From contig CAVSMF010000003.1 in assembly GCA_963728975.1 (NCBI GenBank), forward strand, positions 124,001 to 188,000: 64,000 nucleotides of DNA, written 5' to 3'. Below are positions 8,657 through 18,500 of the stretch, in pieces. The number at the start of each line of letters is the position of its first letter. Position 1 is the first letter of the stretch. Position numbers and translations under genes: made by a program. The notes under the pieces are model-generated. The model saw only the letters and a program-made list of their open reading frames with translations. It made no database searches and was not told the origin of the DNA. The stretch comes from DATFCK01 sp963728975. Lineage in GTDB: Bacteria > Verrucomicrobiota > Verrucomicrobiia > Chthoniobacterales > UBA10450.

Positions 8657-8920
8657 ATGCCTGACGACCAAGCCAAGCCGGATCGGGCAGAAAATGATCC
8701 GGACAAGCTTAGCCGGCTCCTGGAATTGGAGCTAATTCAAAAACGCGCCGCCTGGCAGCAGGCGAATGCGCGTTACAAGACATTAAAGTCGGCCAGCCTT
8801 CTATTTCTTTTGGTTGTTATTCTGGCGGCATTGATCGGTTTCTATTTTGTTTTTACCCGGGTCAACGAACAGCGCGGCCAGCAACATCCGTCTCCTCAAC
8901 CGACTCCGACCGGTCCGTAA
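8657..8920 (+). CDS. small membrane protein with N-terminal coiled coil, unknown function
   Basis: The protein is 87 aa. The first 45 residues are charged and helical (DKLSRLLELELIQKRAAWQQ, a likely coiled coil), followed by one strongly hydrophobic helix (about 48-67, LLFLLVVILAALIGFYFVF) and a Pro/Thr-rich tail. It is divergent from the CPBP gene, with a 50-bp A+T-rich spacer that must hold both promoters. Codon use and composition fit real coding. No family recognised. Confidence 0.65.
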   Translation: MPDDQAKPDRAENDPDKLSRLLELELIQKRAAWQQANARYKTLKSASLLFLLVVILAALIGFYFVFTRVNEQRGQQHPSPQPTPTGP

Positions 8921-9141
8921 CCAGGGCGCGTGCTGATCTACCAAATCGGGCGTAACCTGAAGCGCCGGCCTCGGCCAAGACCAGAGATCACTTGACCTAA
9001 ACGACACGCCGGATCGTTTCGTTTCCGTCTTCGCTGAAAAGCGAGCCTGCCCTGTTTGTGGCGGTGAGGGCGATCGCGCGTCTTCCCTGCCTTTTTGGCA
9101 ATCGCGCCGGCCCTGAAACGGTGCGGAAAGTCGCGATCGAT

Positions 9142-9999
9142 TTATCGCGCAACCGAACGGTGAGGCCTGGATCCTTCGGCCATGCGCGTTTCGGACTTAC
9201 GGCGATTAATTACAAATGTATTGTTATCACCGAGTTTGGCCCATGGCCCAGGCGGGACATCCTTGAAATCGACGAATTTCCAGTCTGTTACGTCGGTGGG
9301 CTCCAGCCCAAGATAATCGCGCACGGCGGGAGAGACATCCAGACCGGCGCCTTTGTTGAGATTCGGTTTTGGGCGTTCGTTTCCGAAAACGTATTGCCAA
9401 TGATCGGTGCGAAAGGGGCCCGCGTCTTCCCACTGGGCGTAGACGGTGCGATCGCCTTTTCGAATCGCAACCCAATGGTCTTTGCAGGTGGAAACGCCGG
9501 GTCCCTTGTAGGCCTCCTTGAACCACGGGACCACTCGAGCCGCTTCCGGGCGGTGTCCCTCCTTCGCCTTGTCGTTATAAGGCAGTGCGCAGTAAAAGGG
9601 ATTCTGCCGCGGAGTGAAATTCACCGGGATGTAATCGCTCCGGTGGCCGGGGTTCGGGTCATCGAACCCGCCGTAACTTCTGGACCAATTCTTGTCCCAG
9701 GAGCTCGCTCGATTGGGCACTGGATTATTTCCACTGGCCTTCTCCCCTATCCAAAAAACGGTAGTCACAATATTTTGTTTCCACGGCAACCGATTGTCTG
9801 AATCGGGCCCGTTGGATAAATGCGGCGGCGCAAAGACCAACGATTTCACGCTGACCAGGAGATCCTCTGCAAATCTGCCAACTTTTTTGCTCTCCTTGAC
9901 TTTTTGGGTTGGAGCTTTTGTGGGCGGCGATTGAGCAAAGACGGACGATACTGTCGAAAGCAAAACGGCCAAAGTATGAGTAATGGTACCAGGTTTCAT
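9142..9999 (-). CDS. secreted protein of unknown function
   Basis: From ATG 9999 the protein is 285 aa and begins MKPGTITHTLAVLLSTVSSVFAQ, a clear Sec signal peptide with a likely cut after FAQ. The frame is open to 10044, but the added 15 residues precede the signal and are unlikely. The mature part is hydrophilic, rich in W, N, P and D. It has a segment (TVYAQWEDAGPFRTDHWQYV, then LDVSPAVRDYLGL) that loosely recalls the D-x-G-P-F / L-D-L-S pattern of RlpA-like double-psi beta-barrels. I regard that as a hint only. The gene stands alone between a small membrane protein and an EEP hydrolase. The 220 bp before 9142 (8921-9141) hold nothing I can identify. Confidence 0.75.
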   Translation of the reverse strand: MKPGTITHTLAVLLSTVSSVFAQSPPTKAPTQKVKESKKVGRFAEDLLVSVKSLVFAPPHLSNGPDSDNRLPWKQNIVTTVFWIGEKASGNNPVPNRASSWDKNWSRSYGGFDDPNPGHRSDYIPVNFTPRQNPFYCALPYNDKAKEGHRPEAARVVPWFKEAYKGPGVSTCKDHWVAIRKGDRTVYAQWEDAGPFRTDHWQYVFGNERPKPNLNKGAGLDVSPAVRDYLGLEPTDVTDWKFVDFKDVPPGPWAKLGDNNTFVINRRKSETRMAEGSRPHRSVAR

Positions 10000-10222
10000 A
10001 AGAACTGCGTGCGAGACCGCCGACGAACAAGGGGATTCCCTCAATCAGTTCGGCCGTGCCAGCGCCAGTGCGCTTGAATCACGCTAAATGTTACACCTGA
10101 ACTTCACCGCAGCGATTGCTTAGTCAACCGTTTTTCCGGGAAAATTTCCAGAATCGACGAGCCTGGTTCTCCAGATTTAGGCTTCGACGAACGGCATCCC
10201 TTAATTGAAAATTCCAGTCACT

Positions 10223-11158
10223 ATGAACCTTAAAGAAGGGTTTCGTCTTTCGATTTTTGCGGGCGGAGCGCTTTTGGTCGCTACAGTTGTGGCCCAAACC
10301 GGTCCATGGCCATTCCCCTCCCCCTCAAGCGCAGCCGCCCCGGCTCTCTCCCCAGACTCGCTCACGGTTGCGTTTTGGAATATTCAATGGTTCCCCGGAA
10401 GCAGGCCGGACGCTACGGCAGGTGAAGAAGACCGGCAGGTCACCGCCGTCCACTCCGCTATCAAGCAGATAAGCCCCGATGTTCTCGGGATGGAAGAAGT
10501 GCGGGATTTCGCGAAAGCCGGTCTCGCGGTTCAGCCTTTGAGCGGGTTTAAAGTGGACGTGTGCGCGAATTTTCCGCCGCGCGAAGGTCAAAACCAGGCC
10601 CAGGAAACTGCCATTGCCAGCCGGCTGCGGCCGATCAGCGCCTGGGCGGAGCAATGGAAGCCGGCCGGAGCGGCAACCCCGCCGCGCGGTTTCGCTTTTG
10701 CGGCCTACCAACTCCAGCCGGGGCGCGTATTACTCTTTTATTGTGTGCATTTGAAAAGTAATTACGGCGCAATAACCGAAAACGTGCCGATGCGGGAAGA
10801 ATCAATCCGCCAGCTGCTTTCCCACGTCCAAGCAATGGAAGAGGCGTATGGCAAGCTCGGATCAATTACCTGCATTATCGGCGGCGATTTCAACACCTCA
10901 CTGGATGATCCGCGTTTCGCGGCGGAGAAGACCCTGCGCGATCTGGTAAATCACGGCTTTTTCTGGGTCTGGCAGAACGTCCCGTTGTCGTCACGCATGA
11001 CCATGCCGCCGAGCAAGAATTTTTCGGCCACCTGTTTCGACCATATTTTTTATCGGGGAGCAACTCTGCGGCGCGCGAATGCGGTAGATACGCCCCGGCA
11101 GGCGAGCGATCACCGGGCGATTGTGGCAGTTTTTAGTCTGCCGGCGCCCGGCCAATAA
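10223..11158 (+). CDS. secreted endonuclease/exonuclease/phosphatase-family protein
   Basis: The EEP fold is recognisable from the order of its metal and catalytic motifs: FWNIQWFP (Asn) near residue 53, GMEEVRDF (Glu) near 93, HLKSNYGA, GGDFNTSLDDP and the C-terminal SDHRAIVAVF (Asp-His). Members cleave DNA, RNA or phosphoesters. A signal peptide (LSIFAGGALLVATVVAQ) places it outside the cytoplasm, suggesting nucleic-acid scavenging or phosphate release. ATG 10223 (MNLKEG) was chosen; the frame is open to TTG 10205. Length is 311 aa. No operon partner is apparent; the next gene is convergent. Confidence 0.85.
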   Translation: MNLKEGFRLSIFAGGALLVATVVAQTGPWPFPSPSSAAAPALSPDSLTVAFWNIQWFPGSRPDATAGEEDRQVTAVHSAIKQISPDVLGMEEVRDFAKAGLAVQPLSGFKVDVCANFPPREGQNQAQETAIASRLRPISAWAEQWKPAGAATPPRGFAFAAYQLQPGRVLLFYCVHLKSNYGAITENVPMREESIRQLLSHVQAMEEAYGKLGSITCIIGGDFNTSLDDPRFAAEKTLRDLVNHGFFWVWQNVPLSSRMTMPPSKNFSATCFDHIFYRGATLRRANAVDTPRQASDHRAIVAVFSLPAPGQ

Positions 11159-11219
11159 AGTCCCGGGCGTTTCACAGAAACGCCTTACAAATAACGCTTC
11201 TTCGATTGGTGACGGCGCA

Positions 11220-12593
11220 TCAGTCCAAAAATTTTCCCGGATTCAAGATCCCGTTTGGATCAAGCACACTTTTTAGTTTTTGATGAAGCTTGCGGACGAC
11301 GTCACTGGTCGCTTCCGGCCACCACTTTTTCTTAGCCAGGCCGATGCCATGCTCGCCGGTAATGACCCCGCCCCAGGCCAGAACTTGAGCGAACAACTGG
11401 TTCAAAGTCCGCTCGACTTTTTCCCGCACAGCCGGGTCCCGATTGTACCGGTCCGCCATGATGTTCACGTGAATGTTGCCGTCACCGGCATGCCCGAAAC
11501 AGGCAATCGGAAAACCGGAACGGCGGGAAAGATCTTCCGCGAATCGCACCAGGTCGACCAAGCGACTGCGCGGCACGACAACATCCTGGTTTAGCTTTGT
11601 CAGGCCGGTGGCACGCAACGAATTGCTAAATTGACGGCGCAGGCTCCAGAGGCGTTCCGATTCTTCGTCATTGGCGGCAATTTCCAGCGCGGCCGGCTGC
11701 CGGCGGACGATAAGCGCGCGCAATTTATCCATTTCACTGGCCACGGTTCCTTCCTGGCCATCCAGATCGACCAGGAGATGGGCATGGCCCGCCGGAACGC
11801 CGGATGCCCCGGCATCCCGACGGGCGGCTTCCAGAGTGAAATGATCCGCGATCTCGAGCGAAGAGGGCAAAAAGCCGGCAGCGAAAATCTGTTGCACGGT
11901 CTCGGCCGCTTCCCCGATGCTGGCGAAGGACGCGGACAATGTGGCGCGGGCGGGCGGCAACGGGAGCAAGCGCAGGGTGATTTCGGTTACGACGCCAAGC
12001 AAGCCCTCGGAACCGACGAAGAGTCCAATCAGGTCGAAACCGGTTTTGTTTTTGTGGACGCGCCCGCCGATACGAAGAATTTCACCGTTGGCCATTACGA
12101 CTTCGAGCCCGATGACATAATTTCGGGTAACACCGTACTTCAAACAGCGCGGCCCTCCCGCGTTGGTGGCAATGTTCCCGCCGATACTGCAATCGTTCAT
12201 GCTGGCCGGATCGGGCGGGTAAAATAATTTTTGGGCCTGTGCGGCAGTTTTAAGGTCCAGGGTGATTACGCCCGGTTCCACGATTGCAACGGCATCGGCA
12301 AAGTGGATTTCCTTGATCCGGTTCATGCGCATCAAGGAGAGAGCGATGCCTCTCCGCGAGGGCACGCAGCCACCGACATAACCGAACCCCGCGCCCCGCG
12401 GCGTCACCGGAATCGATCGTTCGGACGCGAACTTCAAAAGCTTGCTGACCTCGGCGGTCGATCGGGCGAACACAACCGCCTCGGGGACTTCGGCGGCAAA
12501 CCATTTGTCGCCGCTGTGGGCAGCCAGGGTTTCCGCGTCGTCGGCGACAGCTTCATCGCCTAACAATTGCCGGAGCTCGTCTGGCAAATTCAT
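11220..12593 (-). CDS. FAD-linked oxidase, GlcD/D-lactate dehydrogenase type
   Basis: The protein (457 aa from ATG 12593) has the PCMH-type FAD-binding half. PRGAGFGYVGGCVPSRRGIALSL carries the pyrophosphate-binding loop, and DCSIGGNIATNAGGPRCLKYG is highly typical. The C-terminal half ends in the GlcD signature CFGHAGDGNIHVNI and GEHGIGLAKKKW. Such enzymes oxidise 2-hydroxy acids (D-lactate, glycolate, D-2-hydroxyglutarate) and pass electrons to the quinone pool or a partner subunit. No GlcE/GlcF-like partner or Fe-S domain is next door, so a single-subunit D-lactate or similar dehydrogenase is most likely. Start M18 of the open frame was chosen because the upstream 17 residues are basic and non-conserved. 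Confidence 0.92.
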   Translation of the reverse strand: MNLPDELRQLLGDEAVADDAETLAAHSGDKWFAAEVPEAVVFARSTAEVSKLLKFASERSIPVTPRGAGFGYVGGCVPSRRGIALSLMRMNRIKEIHFADAVAIVEPGVITLDLKTAAQAQKLFYPPDPASMNDCSIGGNIATNAGGPRCLKYGVTRNYVIGLEVVMANGEILRIGGRVHKNKTGFDLIGLFVGSEGLLGVVTEITLRLLPLPPARATLSASFASIGEAAETVQQIFAAGFLPSSLEIADHFTLEAARRDAGASGVPAGHAHLLVDLDGQEGTVASEMDKLRALIVRRQPAALEIAANDEESERLWSLRRQFSNSLRATGLTKLNQDVVVPRSRLVDLVRFAEDLSRRSGFPIACFGHAGDGNIHVNIMADRYNRDPAVREKVERTLNQLFAQVLAWGGVITGEHGIGLAKKKWWPEATSDVVRKLHQKLKSVLDPNGILNPGKFLD

Positions 12594-12744
12594 GCGAATC
12601 AAGGAACGGCCATTTCCCAGCCGTCGAACGAGCAGAAAATACAAAGCGATCTTCGATCGAGCGGGATAGCAGAGAAAGCGGCGGGGACGCCGCTTCTACA
12701 CTTTCGGCGGCAGGCAAGCCGCCATTCCTTAAGGCGAAACGACA

Positions 12745-13047
12745 TTAGACGGCAATGCGATAGTGCCGGGCACGCTCCATCCGGGCGATGAGCGCTTCCG
12801 CTTTCGGATAAATCACCGGCTTGCCTTCATCGGCCCCGGCGAATTCTTTGACCGCTTCCATCGAATCGAACCGAAGCAAGGTCACGAACTCAACCTCATC
12901 TCCATCCTCCAGAATAAACAGCTCCGCGCCGCGGTAACCCGTTATTCCTCGCGCCGCAATACTTGGAAAAATCTCGTTACGCAAAAGACTTTCGTAGGCT
13001 TTTGCATCCGTTGTTTTCGTCCAGCCATGCCAAATTCGGGCAATCAC
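12745..13047 (-). CDS. antibiotic biosynthesis monooxygenase-like small protein
   Basis: This 100-aa protein starts at GTG 13047 (MIARIWHGWT). It shows the dimeric alpha-beta barrel pattern of the ABM superfamily: an opening beta strand with IARIWHG, a helix with AYESLLRNEIFPSIAA, strands GYRGAELFILEDGDEVEFVTLLRF, and a C-terminal helix. Some ABM proteins oxidise quinols or degrade haem; many have no known activity. It is 50 bp downstream of fabI on the same strand and may share its transcript. Confidence 0.75.
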   Translation of the reverse strand: MIARIWHGWTKTTDAKAYESLLRNEIFPSIAARGITGYRGAELFILEDGDEVEFVTLLRFDSMEAVKEFAGADEGKPVIYPKAEALIARMERARHYRIAV

Positions 13048-13099
13048 AATGTCGTTCTTTCCCGGATTCGAACTCGGTAATTCCCACTCCGGAATTTAA

Positions 13100-13876
13100 T
13101 TACATCCCCATGATCTGGTAACCGCCGTCCACATAGATCACCTGACCGGTTATGGCACCCGCGCCATCGCTGGCCAGAAACACCCCGGCCTCCCCCAGCT
13201 CCACCGGGTCGCAACTCCGCTTGAGCGGGGCGCGTTCCTGATAATGTTTCAGCATCTGGCTGAATCCGCTGATGCCACGCGCCGCCAAAGTATTCACTGG
13301 ACCGGCAGAAATACAGTTCACCCGAATTTTTTTCGGACCCAAATCGTAAGCCAGATATCGCATACTCGCTTCCAGGCTGGCCTTGGCCACGCCCATCACA
13401 TTGTAGTGCGGCACAACCTTCTCCGCCCCGTAATAGGTCATCGCGATGATGCTGCCGCCATTGGTCATCATTGGCGCGGCTTCCCGGGAAAGCGCCACCA
13501 GCGAATAAGCGCTCACATCGTGCGCAACCCGAAACGCTTCCCGCGTGGTGCTGACAAAATCTCCTTCCAGCGCCTCTTTTGGCGCGTAGGCGACAGAATG
13601 CAGCAGAAGGTCGAGGTGGTTGGTTTCGCCTTTTACCTTCTGGAAGAACGACGCGATCTCTTCGTCTTTCGAGACGTCGCAAGGAAAAAAGGGCGTTTTC
13701 TCCCCAAATTCGCCGACGAGTTCCTCGACGTTCTCCTTCAGGCGTTCGCCTTGATAATTAAAGATCAACCGGGCTCCGGCCCCAGCCCAGGCCTTGGCGA
13801 TCGCCCAGGCAATGCTGCGCTTATTGGCAACGCCGACAACCAATCCTATTTTTCCTGCCAAAAGTTGTGGAGACAT
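13100..13876 (-). CDS. fabI: enoyl-[acyl-carrier-protein] reductase (NADH)
   Basis: FabI carries out the last step of each fatty-acid elongation cycle, reducing trans-2-enoyl-ACP with NAD(P)H. The 258-aa protein has the N-terminal GKIGLVVGVANKRSIAWAIA nucleotide-binding segment typical of FabI (G-V-A-N-x-x-S-I-A-W) and the catalytic pair Y158 and K165 (YNVMGVAK). It also has the C-terminal VDGGYQIMGM expected for this family. ATG 13876 was chosen because GAAGG lies five bases upstream. The frame stays open to 14035, but that extension runs through a REP element and is not conserved. The REP copy at 13931-13960 lies in the leader region. Confidence 0.96.
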   Translation of the reverse strand: MSPQLLAGKIGLVVGVANKRSIAWAIAKAWAGAGARLIFNYQGERLKENVEELVGEFGEKTPFFPCDVSKDEEIASFFQKVKGETNHLDLLLHSVAYAPKEALEGDFVSTTREAFRVAHDVSAYSLVALSREAAPMMTNGGSIIAMTYYGAEKVVPHYNVMGVAKASLEASMRYLAYDLGPKKIRVNCISAGPVNTLAARGISGFSQMLKHYQERAPLKRSCDPVELGEAGVFLASDGAGAITGQVIYVDGGYQIMGM

Positions 13877-13930
13877 GATTGCCTTCATAATACGCAGGAT
13901 TACCCTGCCGCAAAGGGCAGCGATAGACCC

Positions 13931-13960
13931 CTGGAGGGCGTCCGCGCCGTCGGCGCCCGG
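13931..13960. repeat. REP-like element, copy 1 of the RAYT1 family
   Basis: CTGGAGGGCGTCCGCGCCGT followed by CGGCGCCCGG is a GC-rich imperfect palindrome, present again at 14053, 14555 and 14686 around the RAYT1 gene. This copy lies 55 bp upstream of the fabI start and could influence its transcript. Confidence 0.75.
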
Positions 13961-14052
13961 AAAGCTGAAGGAAAGACAGAGGGGGCAGGTTCCCGAGAGC
14001 ATAATCGGTTCGGGATAATTTGGAGCCGCGCTCAAATGGAGATCCTTTCAGG

Positions 14053-14078
14053 GAACGCCGGCGGCGCGGACGCCCTGC
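14053..14078. repeat. REP-like element, degenerate copy 2
   Basis: GAACGCCGGCGGCGCGGACGC followed by CCTGC is the inverse orientation of the 13931 element with a few changes. It ends two bases before the stop codon of RAYT1. Confidence 0.65.
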
Positions 14079-14079
14079 A

Positions 14080-14539
14080 TTACCAGCGCAGAACATTCAA
14101 TTCGCCTTGAAAGGGCCAGTCCCCCGACTTGGCAACCAATCCGGCACGAACTGGGTTGTCGAGCACATAACTCCATTTTGCGTCGTAGTTCTCATGTTGG
14201 CGCAGCTGCGTGTCCCAGAAGTCGCGTTGCCAGATTGGATGTTCGTTGGGGCGGGGCCACCGCCGTGAGGCCAGGCTTTTCCAGGTACCGGACCCATTGC
14301 TTGAGCGGTTCAGGCTCGACCATACGAGGTGCGCAGAATAAATGGATGTGATCCGGCATGATCACGTAGCGGCCGACAAGCCAGGATTTCGCCCCGGGCC
14401 ACGCATTCTCAATAACCTGAGCGGCATCCGCAGATGCAAGGATCCGTTTTCGACCTTTGCTGCAAATCGTTAGGAAAACAATGAGAGGTTCGTTGTGCCG
14501 GTCGACAACCGCTGGATGCGCCGGCTGGCTGCGGCGCAA
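14080..14539 (-). pseudogene. REP-associated tyrosine transposase (RAYT1), frameshifted
   Basis: RAYTs are single-domain HUH (Y1) transposases that process REP hairpins. The HUH motif is visible in VIMPDHIHLFCAP. After KQWVRY the frame shifts: in the second frame the protein continues WKSLASRRWPRP...HPIWQRDFWDTQLR, then NYDAKWSYVLDNPVRAGL with the presumed catalytic Tyr region, and ends WPFQGELNVLRW at 14080. Reading CGGTACTGG instead of CGGTACCTGG (doubled C near 14284) restores one frame. The start is uncertain; a TTG at 14539 is preferred because the frame further upstream (open to 14668) runs through REP copy 3. REP copies lie on both sides, the classical arrangement for this family. Confidence 0.82.
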
Positions 14540-14554
14540 TCGGGTCGCCTCTCC

Positions 14555-14584
14555 CTGGAGGGCGTCCGCGCCGTCGGCGCCCGG
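14555..14584. repeat. REP-like element, copy 3
   Basis: The 30 bp are nearly identical to 13931-13960 and in the same orientation. The copy lies 15 bp upstream of the proposed RAYT1 start and is probably part of the mobile unit. Confidence 0.75.
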
Positions 14585-14685
14585 ACCACTCGCATGAGTG
14601 CCTGGAAAACTGGGGAAAGAAGGCTTGTCTTCCATCAGCTGACTTTCGCGGGCCTTTGGCCGTTTCACTGATTACGGAACTGTGC

Positions 14686-14712
14686 GGGGCGCCGACGGCG
14701 CGGACGCCCTCC
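14686..14712. repeat. REP-like element, copy 4
   Basis: GGGGCGCCGACGGCGCGGAC then GCCCTCC is the inverse of copies 1 and 3. Together with copy 3 it forms an inverted pair of the BIME kind. It touches the 3' end of the CADD-like gene (stop at 14716). Confidence 0.7.
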
Positions 14713-14715
14713 AAT

Positions 14716-15387
14716 TCAGCAGGCGATGGCGTGACGGCGGCAGACTCCGGAGAGCATTTGCCAGAGAGCATCCAGGATCCGGTTTAGCGACGACCGGACC
14801 TGTTCGAAATTGCGATCGTCGATATAAGACGCGAGCATATTTCGCTCGGCGGCGGAGTGTTCCCGGTCCGCTTCAATGTGGACACTGAAGTATTGGTAAT
14901 GTTTCGGCTCGGTAAAGCCGTAGTGTGTTGTCAGGCCTTCGATCTTTGATTCGCAGATGGCCGGAACCTGGCTCTCATAGGCGTAAAGAGCAGCCAAACC
15001 TTCGGCTGTGGATCCGTCGCGACAGACGGAGCGAAAGGTTCCGATCAACGCTTCAGTCTCCATCCAGGCAGGGGTGGCGGCCACCGCGCCGGGCGGCAAT
15101 CCGAGTCCGGAAGCGAAGTTCAGCCAGAGCTGGGGATGGTTAGGGGAACCGCCCTCTTCATCGAGCAGATTATTGAGCAACGCCCTCCGAGTCTCCTGAT
15201 GCTCACAATTGGCATGCACGTTGGACAAGTAGGTCGGAAAGGCTGCGACATGATGATAATATTGCCGCGCGTAATCGATCAGGGCTTCCTTGCTGAGCGC
15301 ACCGCGGTTCCAGGCAAGGTAGAAAGGATGTTTCAACAAATGTTTGGCGGCGATATCGCTGTCGATCGAATCGAGATACGGTTTCAT
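14716..15387 (-). CDS. CADD-type di-metal oxygenase, probable self-sacrificing p-aminobenzoate synthase
   Basis: The 223-aa protein belongs to the haem-oxygenase-like TenA/PqqC fold group and most resembles Chlamydia CADD (CT610), which supplies p-aminobenzoate for folate using its own Tyr and Lys residues. By eye, six metal ligands of CADD fall at a constant offset of four: E77, H84, E138, H170, D174 and H177. The residues corresponding to its Tyr27 and Lys152 are Y23 and K148. CADD numbering is from memory. The typical N-terminus (HPFYLAWNRGALSKEALIDY, then ARQYYHHVAAFP) is present. Start ATG 15387 (MKPYLDSI) gives a length close to CT610's. No other folate gene is adjacent. A PqqC or thiaminase role is less likely, as no pqq or thi genes are near. 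Confidence 0.85.
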   Translation of the reverse strand: MKPYLDSIDSDIAAKHLLKHPFYLAWNRGALSKEALIDYARQYYHHVAAFPTYLSNVHANCEHQETRRALLNNLLDEEGGSPNHPQLWLNFASGLGLPPGAVAATPAWMETEALIGTFRSVCRDGSTAEGLAALYAYESQVPAICESKIEGLTTHYGFTEPKHYQYFSVHIEADREHSAAERNMLASYIDDRNFEQVRSSLNRILDALWQMLSGVCRRHAIAC

Positions 15388-15525
15388 AGGGTGGATTGGT
15401 AAGTTCACGGCTGTTAATGGAGATAGAAGGAGGGATTCAGCCAGCCTTTTGCAAAAGTCAACCGGCGGTTGCGGCCAGGCACCCGCCAAAAACCGACATG
15501 GGAGTTGGGAAGCCGCCGTTCCTGG

Positions 15526-18500
15526 TTAGGCCAAACGCAAAATCTGCTTCGCCCCGCGAATCGGGATAATGACCCAATCGGGGCGATTATTCAATTCATA
15601 GCCGATCTCGTAGACGGCCTTGTCCAGGAGATAGGCTTCGAGCAGGACCTGAAGTTCGTCCGACTTTTGCGGCACAAACAGAGTGTCGCGAGTGGCCGCG
15701 ACATAGCTTTGGAGAAAGACGCTGCTCATTTCGCGATACCAGGTATCGGCCCAGTATTCCAAAAAAGGAACGTCTTCCGACCGCATAGCCGGCTGCCACA
15801 AAGCACTATAAGCGGCGTATTGAAATGACCGCATCATTCCGGCGATGTCACGCAAGGCGGAACGTTTCAGTTTACGCTCGCTCAAGGAACGGGCCGGTTC
15901 ACCTTCGAAATCAAGAATAATGATGTCTTTGCCGGTATCGAGCACCTGGCCCAGATGGTAGTCGCCGTGGATGCGGATTTTCGCGGTCATGGATGCTCGT
16001 TCGAGCGTGCGTTTTTCGATGGCCAGAATTTGTTCTTGGGCGTCAAAAATCTGTTTGGCTTCGTCCCGAGCGCTCTCCGGCAGGCTGGGAATTCTTTTTT
16101 CAAGCAAGGCGAGGGTCCGGCGCACCAGCGCGCGCATGGACTGATAAACGGAGCGTTGCGCGAGGGCACTGAATGGTTCGGGTGCGAAAGCGGGATCGTC
16201 ATCCACCGAAGCGAGGGCGCGATGCAATTCACCGGTGCGTTGGCCGAGCAACTTCGCTTTCTCAGGATAAATGCCGCCGATGAGTTCGTCGAGCAAGGCC
16301 GGTGGAGGCGCTGCCTGGTTTTGCAAATCAGCCTTGCGGGCAAGAACCCGTTCATAAAAACGTCCAACGAAATCGAGCGTCATCATCCAGCCGTCCCGCT
16401 CGCCTGTGACCGCGCTCTGGAGCAGGCAGAGAACCGTTGGCTCGGATTTGGGGCGGCGGTATTCCAGCGCGCCAACAAAAGTCGGAACATGAAAGAAATT
16501 GGCGCGTTCAGTCAGAAACCTGGTGATTTCGACATCGGGATTCACGCCATCTTCCAGTTTTCGGTAAAGTTTGAGGAAGAACTTGTTCTCAAAAAGCATT
16601 GATGAATTGCTCTGTTCGCCGCTGAGCACGCGGGAACTGGGGACCTCGCTGCCTTGAGCGATGGCCTGGCTGGCCATCCCCACCAGCAAGCCTCGCTTTC
16701 CAGTGGCGCTTTGGCGGTCGACCATGAGCCGGAAAAGATTTTCTCGAAAAGCGGGATCCCAGATTGCGTCGAATAGAATCGCGTCATCGGGCCGATCAAA
16801 CCGGGCGATGACAGAATTGGGCGCGGATTGGGCAATGGTGCGGGCGGCCTCGCCGGAAGCAAGGCTGACAGGCAGGGCGTACATTTCGGCGGGACCATCC
16901 ACGTAAGAGACCTCTATGATCCAGAATCGACCGGTCTGGCCGTAAGCGGAGAGCCGGGCGTGCTCGACCACCCGCATGCTTCGGACGGTGCGGGCCTTGG
17001 CCCCAAACCAACGGGAATGGGTGACAAATCCAGGCAAGATTTCCTTCTCCAGGCGGACGCGAACTTCTCCATCAAGCAGCGCGTCGAGGTCGGCCGGGGC
17101 ATGAAGGGTTGGGAGAACCCGTTTCTTGTTCAATCGGCGGGAATCACTCGGGGCTCGGAGAACGAACCAGTAGCACGAGTGCGGCCCCGGGGTGAGCACG
17201 TAGCGAGATTTCCTGATCGTGGGAAAGGGATTGTGACTGAAAACTTCTATCGGAACGCAACCTGCGAACCGGGACAAATCCAATTCGACCGGCTGAGAGA
17301 ACCGGGAAAGATTCGCGACCACCACAATCGTTTCGCCTTCCAATCGTCGAAGGAAAGCGAGCACCTTCGGGTTGTCGGGCAGAAGAAACTCGAGCGACCC
17401 GCGGGAGAACGCCTTGAAATTTTTTCGCATGGCGATGACGCGCCGCATCCACCAGAGCAGCGAAGAGAGGTTCTTCTGCTGATTCTCAACATTAATCGCC
17501 TCGTAATGGTACTCCGGGTCGATGATGACCGGGAGGTGGAGTTGCTGCGGATTAGCTCTGGAAAAGCCGGAGTTCCGGTCCGGACTCCATTGCATCGGGG
17601 TCCGACAACCGTTCCGGTCGCCGAGATAAATGTTGTCGCCCATCCCAATTTCGTCTCCGTAATAGATGATGGGAGTACCCGGCAGGGAAAGAAGGATGGT
17701 ATTGAGCAATTCCATCTTGCGCCGGCTATTCGCCATCAACGGGGCCAGGCGGCGGCGGATACCAAGATTGATGCGGGCATGCGGGTCGTTGGCGTAAACC
17801 CGCCACATGTAATCGCGTTCTTCGTCCGTAACCATCTCGAGGGTCAACTCATCGTGGTTGCGGAGGAACATTGCCCACTGGCAGTTTTCCGGAATCGCGG
17901 GCGTCTGCTCCATGATGTCGATGATGGGAAATCGATCCTCCATCTGGAGGGCCATGAACATGCGGGGCATGAGCGGAAAATGAAAATTCATCTGCGATTC
18001 ATCGCCATTCCCGAAATAGGCCACAGCGTCTTCCGGCCACTGATTCGCTTCCGCCAGCAGCATCCGGCCTGAAAACCTGGCATCCACGTGCGCGCGCAGT
18101 TTTTTCAGGAATGCATGAGTTTCGGGAAGATTTTCGCAGTTGGTTCCTTCCCGCTCGTAAAGGTAAGGGACAGCGTCGAGCCGGAGCCCATCCACCCCCA
18201 TGCCGAGCCAGTAGTCGCAGACCCTTTCCACCGCCTCGTGAACGGCCGGGTTTTCGAAGTTGAGATCCGGCTGATGGGAATAAAAGCGATGCCAATAGTA
18301 AGCTTTTGCCACCGGGTCCCAGGTCCAATTGGAGGTTTCGAAATCCTTGAAGATGACTCGCGCCTCGCGGTATTTTTCCGGCGTATCACTCCAGACGTAG
18401 AACTCGCGCTCCGGAGAACCGGCCGGGGCTTTTCTCGATTTCCGGAACCAGGGATTCTGGTCTGAGGTGTGATTGATAACGAGCTCGGTGATGACCTTGA

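Noticed and set aside
13044..13682. 212-residue minus-strand frame within fabI
   Set aside because: Arg-rich shadow of fabI in another frame; fabI has all catalytic motifs.
14716..15387. PqqC or TenA (thiaminase) assignment
   Set aside because: The residue pattern fits CADD better and no pqq or thi genes are nearby.
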